The notes under the pieces were generated by a model that did not search any database, had not been told where the DNA came from, and saw only the letters and a program-made list of their open reading frames with translations. From Paenibacillus sp. PCH8 (lineage in GTDB: Bacteria; Bacillota; Bacilli; Paenibacillales; Paenibacillaceae), in the NCBI RefSeq assembly GCF_002968835.1, contig NZ_PKQK01000002.1, positions 434,001 through 498,000 of the forward strand: a stretch of 64,000 nt of DNA. Reading direction: 5' to 3'. Positions 44,077-51,851 of the stretch are shown piece by piece. Position 1 is the first letter of the stretch. Every line of letters starts with the position of its first letter. Position numbers and translations under genes: made by a program.

Positions 44077-44463
44077 TCAGGTTTCCTGAGAATCAAAGTC
44101 CTCCAGAACCTTTGATCTATTTCCGTAAACCTTGTCCAGATGCTCCTCTCCCCAATAGCACAGATGGTCCAGGGCAGGTTTGAGTCCCCAACCGTAGTCC
44201 GTTAACTCATATTCCACTTTGGGAGGAACCTCCGAATATACCTTTCGCTGCACAATCTCGTCTTTTTCCAGACCTCTGAGCTGCGTTGTCAGCATCTTCT
44301 GCGTAATGTCCGGTATTAACCGTCGAAGCTCCGACGTGCGTTTACGTCCTGTCATCAAGTGGTAAATAATCAAAGGCTTCCACTTCCCGCCCATCACTTC
44401 CAAGGCTGCTTCCACGCCTACTTTATATTTCTTTGGAGCGCTCGTTTCTCCATGTTCCGTCAT
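44077..44463 (-). CDS. HxlR-family transcriptional regulator
   Basis: A 128-residue winged-helix regulator. The family hallmarks are ALEVMGGKWKPLIIYHLMTG, then KRTSELRRLIPDITQKMLTT (recognition helix, ITQKMLT), QLRGLEKDEIVQRKVYSEVP and PPKVEYELTDYGWGLKPALD. HxlR regulators sense aldehydes, quinones or thiol stress, often through a Cys. Here the only Cys (HLCYWGEE) is near the C-terminus, so the sensing residue differs from YodB/HypR. It is divergent from the NAD(P)H oxidoreductase gene and probably controls it. Confidence 0.87.
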   Translation of the reverse strand: MTEHGETSAPKKYKVGVEAALEVMGGKWKPLIIYHLMTGRKRTSELRRLIPDITQKMLTTQLRGLEKDEIVQRKVYSEVPPKVEYELTDYGWGLKPALDHLCYWGEEHLDKVYGNRSKVLEDFDSQET

Positions 44464-44564
44464 TTTTGAACCCCTCCATAATCAGGCTGTATCCCAAGTG
44501 AAAATATAATCTTTTTGCTGCTCTTTTTCCATTATTTAAGCTCATTTCGAGGCATCCATTTAGG

Positions 44565-44620
44565 GTACTTTAATGTTCCTATGGCACTTCATTCTTCCTA
44601 TAGAACATCAAAGTGCGTAC
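44565..44620. promoter_or_regulatory. Palindromic site between the HxlR and oxidoreductase genes
   Basis: Two arms, GTACTTTAATGTTCCTAT and TATAGAACATCAAAGTGCGT, form an imperfect inverted repeat around a centre of about 15 bases (ATGTTC / GAACAT and GTAC / GTAC outer ends). It lies in the divergent gap, just upstream of a -10-like TATAAT at 44644-44649 of the oxidoreductase gene, as expected for the HxlR operator. Confidence 0.55.
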
Positions 44621-44709
44621 TTCCAGATGTTTTCATACCTGTTTATAATAGCATCAGCCATTGATTTATGGCTACAAGACAGCAATGTAGAAAGGTAGTG
44701 AACGATAAG

Positions 44710-45297
44710 ATGAACGTACTCGTTGTAGTATCCCACCCGAGAAAAGATTCCCTGACCTTCCAGGTAGCTGAACGTTTTGCACAGGGGCTTACCGAGGCTG
44801 GTCACGGTTATGAGATATTGGATTTACACGGGATTGGCTTTGACCCAATTCTCCGAGAGATGGATGAACCGGACTATACCCAAGAAAATCAGGTGTTCTC
44901 GCCTGAGGTTGAAACGGAGATGAAGCGATTGAAAAAGCACGATGCTGTGGCTTTTGTGTTTCCTCTCTGGTGGTGGCATCTGCCAGCCATGTTGAAAGGT
45001 TATGTGGATCGTGTCATGAACAACGGGTTTGCCTATGGTGCGAACAAACTTCCTCATCAGCAGATCTTGTGGATCTCTCTTTCGGGCGTGACGGAAGAAC
45101 AGATGCAAAAGCGCAACTATGATGAGTCAATCAAGAATCTGCTCAATGTAGGTGTTGCCGATTATTGCGGCGTTTCCCAATCAAGAGTTGAGTTTTTATA
45201 TGAAACGTTGGAATCCCAGCCTGAGCATTATGAGGCACTGCTGAAGCAGGCACATCACTTGGGACTGAATTATGCCAACGATCCTTCGACGATGTAA
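44710..45297 (+). CDS. NAD(P)H oxidoreductase, flavodoxin-like fold
   Basis: A 195-residue flavodoxin-fold enzyme like the MdaB/KefF/Nqo family. The FMN/FAD-binding loop is VVVSHPRKDSLTFQVAERFA, then YEILDLHGIGFDPI, FVFPLWWWHLPAMLKGYVDR and NNGFAYGANKLPHQQILWIS. It should reduce quinones or nitro compounds with NAD(P)H. The ATG at MNVLVVVSH is taken, with an in-frame GTG four codons upstream as an alternative. Its divergent HxlR gene suggests induction by electrophiles. Confidence 0.83.
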   Translation: MNVLVVVSHPRKDSLTFQVAERFAQGLTEAGHGYEILDLHGIGFDPILREMDEPDYTQENQVFSPEVETEMKRLKKHDAVAFVFPLWWWHLPAMLKGYVDRVMNNGFAYGANKLPHQQILWISLSGVTEEQMQKRNYDESIKNLLNVGVADYCGVSQSRVEFLYETLESQPEHYEALLKQAHHLGLNYANDPSTM

Positions 45298-45452
45298 TGG
45301 TATGAGAAAAAAGGTAGGAGACCTTCATAATGAATCCTAAAGTTTGGTTGTGAGTTCTGTGGCTTCAAGCCTTCTTTGTGAAAATAAAATACGTTAACCT
45401 TCACGCTAACCTCTCGCGTTTACGGTAAGAGAGCCATTATGCTTAACATGGC

Positions 45453-45477
45453 AAAAAGGTCGCTCCAAAGAGCGACC
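45453..45477 (-). terminator. Terminator of the FusB-like gene
   Basis: Perfect 8-bp stem GGTCGCTC / GAGCGACC with a TTTG loop and TTTTT tail on the minus strand; 17 bases after the stop codon. Confidence 0.9.
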
Positions 45478-45493
45478 CTGCCTGTGTTCTGCA

Positions 45494-46135
45494 TTATTTT
45501 ACTGTCGAGAGAAGAAACTTCTCCAGCATGGAGGTATCGGTAATGCTATGATTACAAGCTGTGTTATCCATGCATACGTACTGGGCAATGGAAGAAAAGT
45601 TGTCCGCCGAATGAGCCTTGGTCTTCACGTTGAAGAATCCAAGCTCCTGATGACGATGACAGAACATGCAGTACCCTTTCTTGTTCGTGGCTGTAATTCG
45701 TCCCTCAATACCAAGGAACTTGCCTTCGTACGGGTACACGATGAACAAGCGGTTCGTCGCAATGTCGGTCCATCTCAGATAGGTTGTGTGAGCGTAATCG
45801 ATGGATTCGAGATCGGGCACTTTGAGCTTCTTCGCCTTTAGAAACAGCTTCTGAATCTGCTTTGCCGATATTTGCGGATATGGAATCAGATATGACTCCA
45901 TCCGGTTTAGATACGTCTGCAGTTCATGTGCCGTCTCATACGTGGATAACTGTTCCAGCAGTTGCTTTTGTTCCGGAGTCAGTTCATTGAAGATGCCCAC
46001 CGCATTCGTGCCGACCGTATAACGGACGGTTTCCAATACCTTTCGATCCACGACCGAGCGTAGCGTTTTAAGCAGGAAATCAGCTTGTTTTTGAATATAA
46101 TTGAATTGATGATTCTGAATAAATGGTGTTTGCAT
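45494..46135 (-). CDS. FusB/FusC-type EF-G-binding protein
   Basis: A 213-residue two-domain protein. The N-terminal helical bundle (FIQNHQFNYIQKQADFLLKT, VGIFNELTPEQKQLLEQLST) precedes a C-terminal treble-clef zinc finger: CMFCHRHQELGFFNVKTKAH (CxxC) and YVCMDNTACNHSITDTSML (C-x5-C). This is the layout of FusB-family proteins, which bind EF-G and free it from fusidic acid-stalled ribosomes. Many Firmicutes carry chromosomal members of this family. AAGGGG precedes the ATG at MQTPFIQNH. Resistance is not proven by sequence alone. Confidence 0.82.
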   Translation of the reverse strand: MQTPFIQNHQFNYIQKQADFLLKTLRSVVDRKVLETVRYTVGTNAVGIFNELTPEQKQLLEQLSTYETAHELQTYLNRMESYLIPYPQISAKQIQKLFLKAKKLKVPDLESIDYAHTTYLRWTDIATNRLFIVYPYEGKFLGIEGRITATNKKGYCMFCHRHQELGFFNVKTKAHSADNFSSIAQYVCMDNTACNHSITDTSMLEKFLLSTVK

Positions 46136-46438
46136 GGCTTTCAGCCCCTTATTTTTATTGGAAGAACAAATAAGGCGCAAAACCTGCGGGTTGAACCATG
46201 ATGTTGATGTTGATTCCAGGGCACACAATCTCATTTTTGTCGTGCCCTACACAAAGTCCGCCCCTATTCAGGCTTTGCGTAAGGCTTTCTAGCGAACGAG
46301 CAATCCGGCATCATCCATATTGCCACGTCATAACCCCCAATACGATAGATATATCGGAATTATAACAGGGGCCGCATAGTATAGGCAACGGGCTTCGTTC
46401 CAGTTTCCTCTTTTCAAGAAATATGCATAATTATAGAT
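46136..46438. other. Intergenic region between retropepsin and FusB-like genes
   Basis: About 300 bases with no supported gene on either strand. It must hold the FusB-like promoter; no clear repeat or RNA element was seen. Confidence 0.45.
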
Positions 46439-46816
46439 TTATAACTGATAAAGTTTAAAGTTTTCTAGATCTATATTGAATTTGCCTTCTGTAAGTATGT
46501 CTAGTCCTAATAAACCGTTAATATTATGATATTTAAATGAAGTAAAATCTATCGGAATATTCTTTAAAACAAAATTCCCCACCTGTATTCCCTCGACCCG
46601 CTTGCTAAAAGCATGTTCCTTACCGCCAATTCCGTAACTTGTTATGATCTCATCCTCTACCCCAACTAGAATGCCAATATCGTCTACTTCATCCTGTGAA
46701 ACCAAGGTATGACTTGCTCCCGTATCAATGACTATATTATTAATCCTTTTTCTATTTCCATTAAAAAGGATTGTTAATTCAGTGAATAACAGTCCCTCTC
46801 TATATTCAATATTCAT
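46439..46816 (-). CDS. Retropepsin-like aspartic protease
   Basis: A 125-residue protein. The single catalytic motif is VIDTGASHTLVSQDEVDDIG (DTGA, Asp about 31), followed by the flap-like IITSYGIGGKEHAFSKRVEG and the second hydrophobic-Gly motif HNINGLLGLDILTEGKFNID (GLLG-D). This is the retroviral-protease fold in half-length, single-domain form, which needs homodimerisation to be active. The start codon directly follows the stop of the upstream gene (TAAATG), so translation is coupled. Bacterial members are poorly characterised. Confidence 0.82.
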   Translation of the reverse strand: MNIEYREGLLFTELTILFNGNRKRINNIVIDTGASHTLVSQDEVDDIGILVGVEDEIITSYGIGGKEHAFSKRVEGIQVGNFVLKNIPIDFTSFKYHNINGLLGLDILTEGKFNIDLENFKLYQL

Positions 46817-47059
46817 TTACAATTTTCTCCTTAAACCTACATTCTTCCGTACCTTAACAATGACTTGATCTTTAGAAGTATGATAAACCAAGGTCTTATC
46901 CCGACTATTAAGTAATTCTTGAGTCGCTTTTTCGTCGCTTACAGGACCGATCACAGCGACCTCATCTATAACTTCTTGATTCTCTGTCTCTTCAGAATGA
47001 AGGACTTCAAACTTCACAAATTGATTCGGGAACATCTGTTGGACTTCTTCCCATTTCAT
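46817..47059 (-). CDS. Small partner protein of the retropepsin
   Basis: An 80-residue cytosolic protein behind AGGAGG with 7-base spacing. It starts MKWEEVQQMFPNQFVKFEVL and includes NQEVIDEVAVIGPVSDEKAT and QELLNSRDKTLVYHTSKDQV. It has no recognised domain. Its stop codon is directly followed by the retropepsin start, which implies a fixed 1:1-like pair; it could be a substrate, inhibitor or adaptor for the protease. Related pairs seem to occur in other Firmicutes, but this is from memory and unverified. Confidence 0.65.
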   Translation of the reverse strand: MKWEEVQQMFPNQFVKFEVLHSEETENQEVIDEVAVIGPVSDEKATQELLNSRDKTLVYHTSKDQVIVKVRKNVGLRRKL

Positions 47060-47158
47060 AATCATACCTCCTATCGTTTGATGATATTATACCACTTAGT
47101 AAACATGCACTTGATTACCAATGTTGAATTTCAACATTAATGTACGCCCCTCCCCCTC

Positions 47159-47743
47159 TCAAACATGATACCAGTAAATAGGATGTTCCTCGCCCTTTTC
47201 AAATCCCAATTTCTGAGCCAACTCATTCGATGCCATGTTATCCGCGTGACAGCTCCAGTTGGGAATGAGATTTTTGGCTATGCAATCTTTTATAAATAAT
47301 ACGGCTAATCGACTAGCTAATCCTTGTCGTTTGAATTCTTCAATGGTGATAATATCAATCTCAGCATATCCCCCGCCAACATAAGGGGATGTACAGACAC
47401 TGATCAATTGGTCGTTTTTCTTGATGAAATGCCCGAACCCATGATTACAGAACTGTTCGGTGGATGACCACACCAGTTGATAATAGGGGTGAAATTTGTC
47501 CCTATACTCCTGAGCTATGACTGCATTCAATGGCAAATATTCAAACGGCTTTTGGACTATTATCTCTAGCTCACTGTAAGATTTCAAAAATTTCTCTGGA
47601 TTAAACGAATAATATGTACGGGTTATCTTTTTGGAATGCTGAATGTGATAGGAATCGATCTTATTCTCCCAAGCGGTTGTAAAGACACCTAAAGCAAAAA
47701 AGCCATGATGATTAGGTTCAATATATAACACTTCTTTTTCCAC
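47159..47743 (-). CDS. GNAT acetyltransferase (GNAT_acetyltran type), N-terminally truncated
   Basis: About 194 residues of a protein related to the GNAT_acetyltran family: GFFALGVFTTAWENKIDSYH, IVQKPFEYLPLNAVIAQEYR, FGHFIKKNDQLISVCTSPYV, EIDIITIEEFKRQGLASRLA (motif A, RQGLAS) and NWSCHADNMASNELAQKLGF. The usual first 40-50 residues are missing. The frame begins inside the terminator of the neighbouring ABC transporter, so the start is uncertain; a GTG at 47743 is the first in-frame start after the hairpin. Function after truncation is doubtful. Confidence 0.6.
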   Translation of the reverse strand: MEKEVLYIEPNHHGFFALGVFTTAWENKIDSYHIQHSKKITRTYYSFNPEKFLKSYSELEIIVQKPFEYLPLNAVIAQEYRDKFHPYYQLVWSSTEQFCNHGFGHFIKKNDQLISVCTSPYVGGGYAEIDIITIEEFKRQGLASRLAVLFIKDCIAKNLIPNWSCHADNMASNELAQKLGFEKGEEHPIYWYHV

Positions 47744-47745
47744 AC

Positions 47746-47786
47746 AAAAAGAAGTCACCTCCCTGGCCTTCCCCAGTTCAGTGACT
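47746..47786 (-). terminator. Terminator of the sugar ABC permease operon
   Basis: Stem AGTCAC / GTGACT with inner CTGG / CCAG pairing and a TCTTTTT tail on the minus strand. It lies about 35 bases past the stop of the downstream permease gene. Confidence 0.75.
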
Positions 47787-47821
47787 CCTTTTTACAACCC
47801 TATTCTAACACTTACGTTCCC

Positions 47822-48694
47822 CTACTCTTTCACAGCTCCAACCACGATCCCAGTTACAAAATAACGTTGCAGGAACGGATACACGAGTAGGATCGGAAGT
47901 GCGCTGATAAAGATCTGCGAAGCCCGAATAGTCCGTTGCGACAGGTTCTTAACCGCTTCTGGATCAAGCTTCGACATATCAGCCTGCACAATGATGGTCT
48001 GCATGAATGTTGCCAGTGGCAGTTTCTCCGCATCACGGATGTAGATGATTCCGTCAAAGTACGCGTTCCAATGCCCCACCATCATGAAGAGCGAAACGGT
48101 TGCAATAACAGGTACGGAGACCGGCAGATAGATTTTGATAAACGTCTGGAAATGTCCTGCGCCATCGATAAATGCAGCTTCCTCCAGATCCTTCGGAACG
48201 GTACGGAAGAAATTGAGCAACAGAATAATGTTGAACACAGCAACCAATCCCGGCAGGATCAAGGCCAGCAATGAGTTCATCAGTCCCAGCTTCAGAATCA
48301 GGATATATCCCGGAATGAGGCCACCGCTGAACAGCATTGTGAGGACAAAATACCACAGATAGATGTTGCGTGCGCGGAACACCCGCGTCTCTTTGGAGAG
48401 TGCATAGGCTGCAATCGTATTAACGATTAACGCAAGTCCTGTACCCAGCACCGTCCGCTCCACGGACACCCACAAGGAGGTCAGGAAGTTTGAATTCGCA
48501 AATGTTTTTGCATACGCTTCTAATGTAAACCCAATCGGCCAGAACGTAACCAGCCCGGCATTGGCCGGTGCGGATGCACTAAGCGATACCATGAGCAAGT
48601 GATATAAAGGCAGCAAGCAGAGCAGCGAAAGGATGGTCAGGAACACATTATTGAATATGCTGAATATGCGGTAAGGCATCGTTTTATGATACAT
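47822..48694 (-). CDS. Carbohydrate ABC permease (LplC/YtcP-type)
   Basis: A 290-residue permease with six helices. The EAA loop is LEEAAFIDGAGHFQTFIKIY, with PVSVPVIATVSLFMMVGHWN behind it, as in CUT1-type sugar importers of the LplC/YtcP branch. It starts MYHKTMPYRIFSIFNNVFLT and ends with TGIVVGAVKE, the usual terminus. It forms the inner-membrane channel together with the upstream permease. An ATPase (usually shared, MsmK-like) is not encoded here. Confidence 0.88.
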   Translation of the reverse strand: MYHKTMPYRIFSIFNNVFLTILSLLCLLPLYHLLMVSLSASAPANAGLVTFWPIGFTLEAYAKTFANSNFLTSLWVSVERTVLGTGLALIVNTIAAYALSKETRVFRARNIYLWYFVLTMLFSGGLIPGYILILKLGLMNSLLALILPGLVAVFNIILLLNFFRTVPKDLEEAAFIDGAGHFQTFIKIYLPVSVPVIATVSLFMMVGHWNAYFDGIIYIRDAEKLPLATFMQTIIVQADMSKLDPEAVKNLSQRTIRASQIFISALPILLVYPFLQRYFVTGIVVGAVKE

Positions 48695-48709
48695 GTCTCG
48701 TCATCCTTT

Positions 48710-49672
48710 CTAGAAAATTCGATATCCGGCGAATCGGTAAGCCAGTCGGTAAGAGATCACAATCAGGATCAGGCTGATAACCGATTTGAACAGATTCACC
48801 GCGGTAGCGAAGCTGAACTGTCCACTTAGCAGACCTTCTCTGTACACAAACGTATCAATAATATCCCCTTGCTGATAGATCAATGGACTATATAAGTTAA
48901 AGATCTGGTCAAAGTTGGCGTTGAGTACATTACCCAGTGCCAGCGTTGCAATGACGATCCCAATCGGAATAAGGGCCGGGATGGTAATATACATCGTTTG
49001 CTTCCAGCGTCCTGCCCCGTCCACTTCAGCTGCTTCATAGAGTGACGGATTAATGCCGGACAATGCCGCGAGGAAGATAATCGTGTTGAATCCAAACTCT
49101 TTCCAAACATCACTCGCAATAATGGTGAATCGGAACCAGCTGCCATCTCCGAGGAAGAAGATCGGCTTGATGCCGAATACCGAGACAAGGAACTGATTGA
49201 CGATCCCGGTCTGAGCCAGTATATCGATCAGGATACCGGATAATGTAACCCAAGACAGGAAGTGAGGAAGATACACGAGTGTCTGGATTGTTCTTTTCAG
49301 CGCCATCTTCCGTACCTCATTGAGCAATAAGGCGAAGACAAACGGAATGATCAGGTTCATGACAATCTTTGTGCAGGCAAAAAACAACGTATTCCACGTA
49401 ATTTGCAGGAAATAATCATTTTCCCACATATACCTGAAATGCTTCAGTCCTACCCATTCGGAATTAAAAAAACCAAGTGCAGGTTTGTAATCTTGAAATG
49501 CCATCAAAATCCCGGACATCGGAATGTATGAAAAAATAAAGACCATTATGGCCGCCGGCAACACCATGAAGTGCAGAATCCATGGCTGTTTATAGCGTTT
49601 TTTTCTTTTTTGTTCCAGCTTATTCCCAATGTTCGCCTGCGGGACCGGTTTACCCTCCAATTTAGCCTCCAT
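48710..49672 (-). CDS. Carbohydrate ABC permease (LplB/YteP-type)
   Basis: A 320-residue permease with a 35-residue cytosolic N-terminus and six helices. The motif PMSGILMAFQDYKPALGFFN is typical of LplB/YteP proteins; the EAA loop is LYEAAEVDGAGRWKQTMYIT followed by IPALIPIGIVIATLALGNVL. It is the first gene of the permease pair, 15 bases ahead of the second. AGGAG lies 8 bases before the ATG. Divergent from the sensor-kinase gene, so their promoters face away in a 171-base gap with TATA-rich boxes. Confidence 0.88.
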   Translation of the reverse strand: MEAKLEGKPVPQANIGNKLEQKRKKRYKQPWILHFMVLPAAIMVFIFSYIPMSGILMAFQDYKPALGFFNSEWVGLKHFRYMWENDYFLQITWNTLFFACTKIVMNLIIPFVFALLLNEVRKMALKRTIQTLVYLPHFLSWVTLSGILIDILAQTGIVNQFLVSVFGIKPIFFLGDGSWFRFTIIASDVWKEFGFNTIIFLAALSGINPSLYEAAEVDGAGRWKQTMYITIPALIPIGIVIATLALGNVLNANFDQIFNLYSPLIYQQGDIIDTFVYREGLLSGQFSFATAVNLFKSVISLILIVISYRLAYRFAGYRIF

Positions 49673-49843
49673 AGCGTTGCTCCTGTTCCCAAAAAAAGTT
49701 TTTGTGTGTGATGGGGTTCTCTGATATAAATAGTATCAAGCCACTCTTGGGTCTGACTATATAACATTGTTAGGCTCCATAAGATTTTGTTAGGGACATC
49801 TGTTGGAGAGGTTGTTTACACACGAATTTAAAGGAGACTTTTC

Positions 49844-51655
49844 ATGCATACATGGAAGCGTTTTATGCCTTTTCAAAAAGGAGCCCGATCCCGCTTCAGC
49901 CTATTCGCCAAAATTAACCTTTTAATTATAGTTCTGTTCATCCCCATTCTGATCATGTACACCTACTCGAATAACGTCACCTATGACGTCGTCAGTAAAG
50001 AACTTCAGATCTCCAACACGAAACAGCTCACGTTTCTGTCCAGTCAGATCGATTCCCGCATTAATCAGATGATGGATTTCAGCCTCATTCTCTCCCGTGA
50101 TCCAAATGTCAGGGCCTTCAACGGCCTCAACCTGTGGGAAGATCGGTATGATCAGATGCAGACCCGGTATGTCATCCAGGAGAAGATGATGCTCCAATCC
50201 GGCGTAACCGATATATGGCCCACCCGCTATGCGGTGCATTCTCAGCAGAATGAGGATGTCATCGCCAACTATAACCGGGACACAGGGTATGATAAGGATT
50301 ATTTGAAAAAGAATATGAGCGGACAATGGACCTACGGGGACCAGACAGTCGAATCCAAAGATGAGTTGCAAGCCTTCTACTGGTTCTATACGGATTCCTT
50401 GGCCCAGCCAGGTATGCTTACGGGAAGCAATCTGGTGATTGAAGCCAGCTTCAGCTATGAGAATATTCAGAATATGCTGGATACGTATAAAGCAGGCGGA
50501 CAAGGTGATCCTTTCTTTTATCACCAAGGCAATGCACCTATTATGAATCGCAGCGCGGACAAGCAGTTATCCGATGAACTCATTCGTTATCTGGACACCC
50601 ACTCCCCGGAAGACACTACACAGGATGTGGTGGAACTGAACGGGAAAAAGTATCTGGTTAGCTCGGTGAAGTCCACCTATCTGGATTGGCATCTGGTCGA
50701 TGTGATCCCGCTATATCAGATTCTGCAACCGATCTCGCTCAGTCAGAACCTGTTCTATATCTCGATGATTCTGCTATTGGTGGTCGGAATCTCTGTTTCC
50801 ATTCTGTTGTACCAAAATGTACAATATCCGATCCAAAAGCTCCTTAAAGGCTTACGCCGCGTGGAGCAAGGTGATTATTCTGTCCGACTGTATAGCAAAA
50901 ACCAGAATGAATTCTCATTCCTGTTCCGCCGATTCAACGATATGTCCCATCAGATTCAAGACCTGATCGAGAATGTATTTCATGAGAAAATCAGAGCCAG
51001 GGAAGCTACGCTGAAGCAGTTACAAGCGCAGATCAATCCGCATTTCCTCTATAACTGTCTTGGATATATCATCAACATGGCCCAGATGAAGGACGAGCAA
51101 GCCGTGGTCTCCATGGCGCATAACCTTAGTGCTTACTATCGCTATACCACCCGTATGGAACGGGAGACCTCTTCGCTACAGGAAGAGATCAAGCTGCTCA
51201 TCAACTATCTGGATATCCAGAAGCTGCGCAATGGACGGATTGAATATCACATCGATATCCCTGAGAACATGCTTTCCCAGTCGGTACCGCGATTAATGCT
51301 CCAGCCGATGGTTGAGAATTCAGTTATACACGGCGTGGCTAAATCCTATTCGTCTGGTGAAATTCGAATTACCGGGGAGAGCTCGAACGGTTATGGCAAA
51401 ATCTATATCGATGACGACGGACCCGGCCTAAGCCCGGAACAGTACGAAGCGTTGAACCTGAAGATGCAAGAGCCGTTACAGGAGGAAATGGGCTGCGGCC
51501 TCTGGAATACGAACCAGCGAATGATGCACACCTTTGGCAGCCATTCCTACCTCCTCTTCGGCCCATCTCCACTCGGCGGATTCCGAACCGAGATCATCTG
51601 GGAGATTCCGATAAAGGATACCGATTCCGATAAAGGTAATACCGATACGAATTGA
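49844..51655 (+). CDS. YesM-like sensor histidine kinase
   Basis: A 603-residue LytS/YesM-type kinase. Helix 1 is near 22-42, the extracellular dCache-like sensor about 45-300, helix 2 (FYISMILLLVVGISVSILLY) near 306-326, and a HAMP domain (PIQKLLKGLRRVEQGDYSVR) follows. The kinase core has LQAQINPHFLYNCLGYIINM with the phospho-His, MLQPMVENSVIHGV (N-box) and IYIDDDGPGLSPEQ plus GCGLWNTNQRM (G-boxes). It senses sugars or glycans outside the cell and controls the YesN-like regulator downstream. AAAGGAG precedes the ATG. Confidence 0.88.
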   Translation: MHTWKRFMPFQKGARSRFSLFAKINLLIIVLFIPILIMYTYSNNVTYDVVSKELQISNTKQLTFLSSQIDSRINQMMDFSLILSRDPNVRAFNGLNLWEDRYDQMQTRYVIQEKMMLQSGVTDIWPTRYAVHSQQNEDVIANYNRDTGYDKDYLKKNMSGQWTYGDQTVESKDELQAFYWFYTDSLAQPGMLTGSNLVIEASFSYENIQNMLDTYKAGGQGDPFFYHQGNAPIMNRSADKQLSDELIRYLDTHSPEDTTQDVVELNGKKYLVSSVKSTYLDWHLVDVIPLYQILQPISLSQNLFYISMILLLVVGISVSILLYQNVQYPIQKLLKGLRRVEQGDYSVRLYSKNQNEFSFLFRRFNDMSHQIQDLIENVFHEKIRAREATLKQLQAQINPHFLYNCLGYIINMAQMKDEQAVVSMAHNLSAYYRYTTRMERETSSLQEEIKLLINYLDIQKLRNGRIEYHIDIPENMLSQSVPRLMLQPMVENSVIHGVAKSYSSGEIRITGESSNGYGKIYIDDDGPGLSPEQYEALNLKMQEPLQEEMGCGLWNTNQRMMHTFGSHSYLLFGPSPLGGFRTEIIWEIPIKDTDSDKGNTDTN

Positions 51656-51851
51656 TACGATACTAACGATACGTTGACATTTCATTTTGAACGAACCATT
51701 TACACATGAACGCAGAGGACAGAAAGAACCTGAAGAAGCGAAGCGTTCGCCTTGAAAATTGGGCTTGAACAGCGATCGAAAGGTTGTTCTCTCATCGGAG
51801 AGGCAAGTGTAAATATGTCTTAGTTCAACCACCAAGGGAGACTAAAAAACT

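Noticed and set aside
46136..46438. Small open frames in the gap before the FusB-like gene
   Set aside because: No ribosome binding sites or coding-like sequence; treated as intergenic.
49673..49843. Catabolite-repression (cre) site in the divergent gap of the sugar importer
   Set aside because: The stretch GTTGTTTACACACG does not match the cre consensus well enough.
49922..50527. A 201-codon minus-strand frame opposite the sensor kinase
   Set aside because: Antisense to a gene with complete kinase motifs; no start signals.
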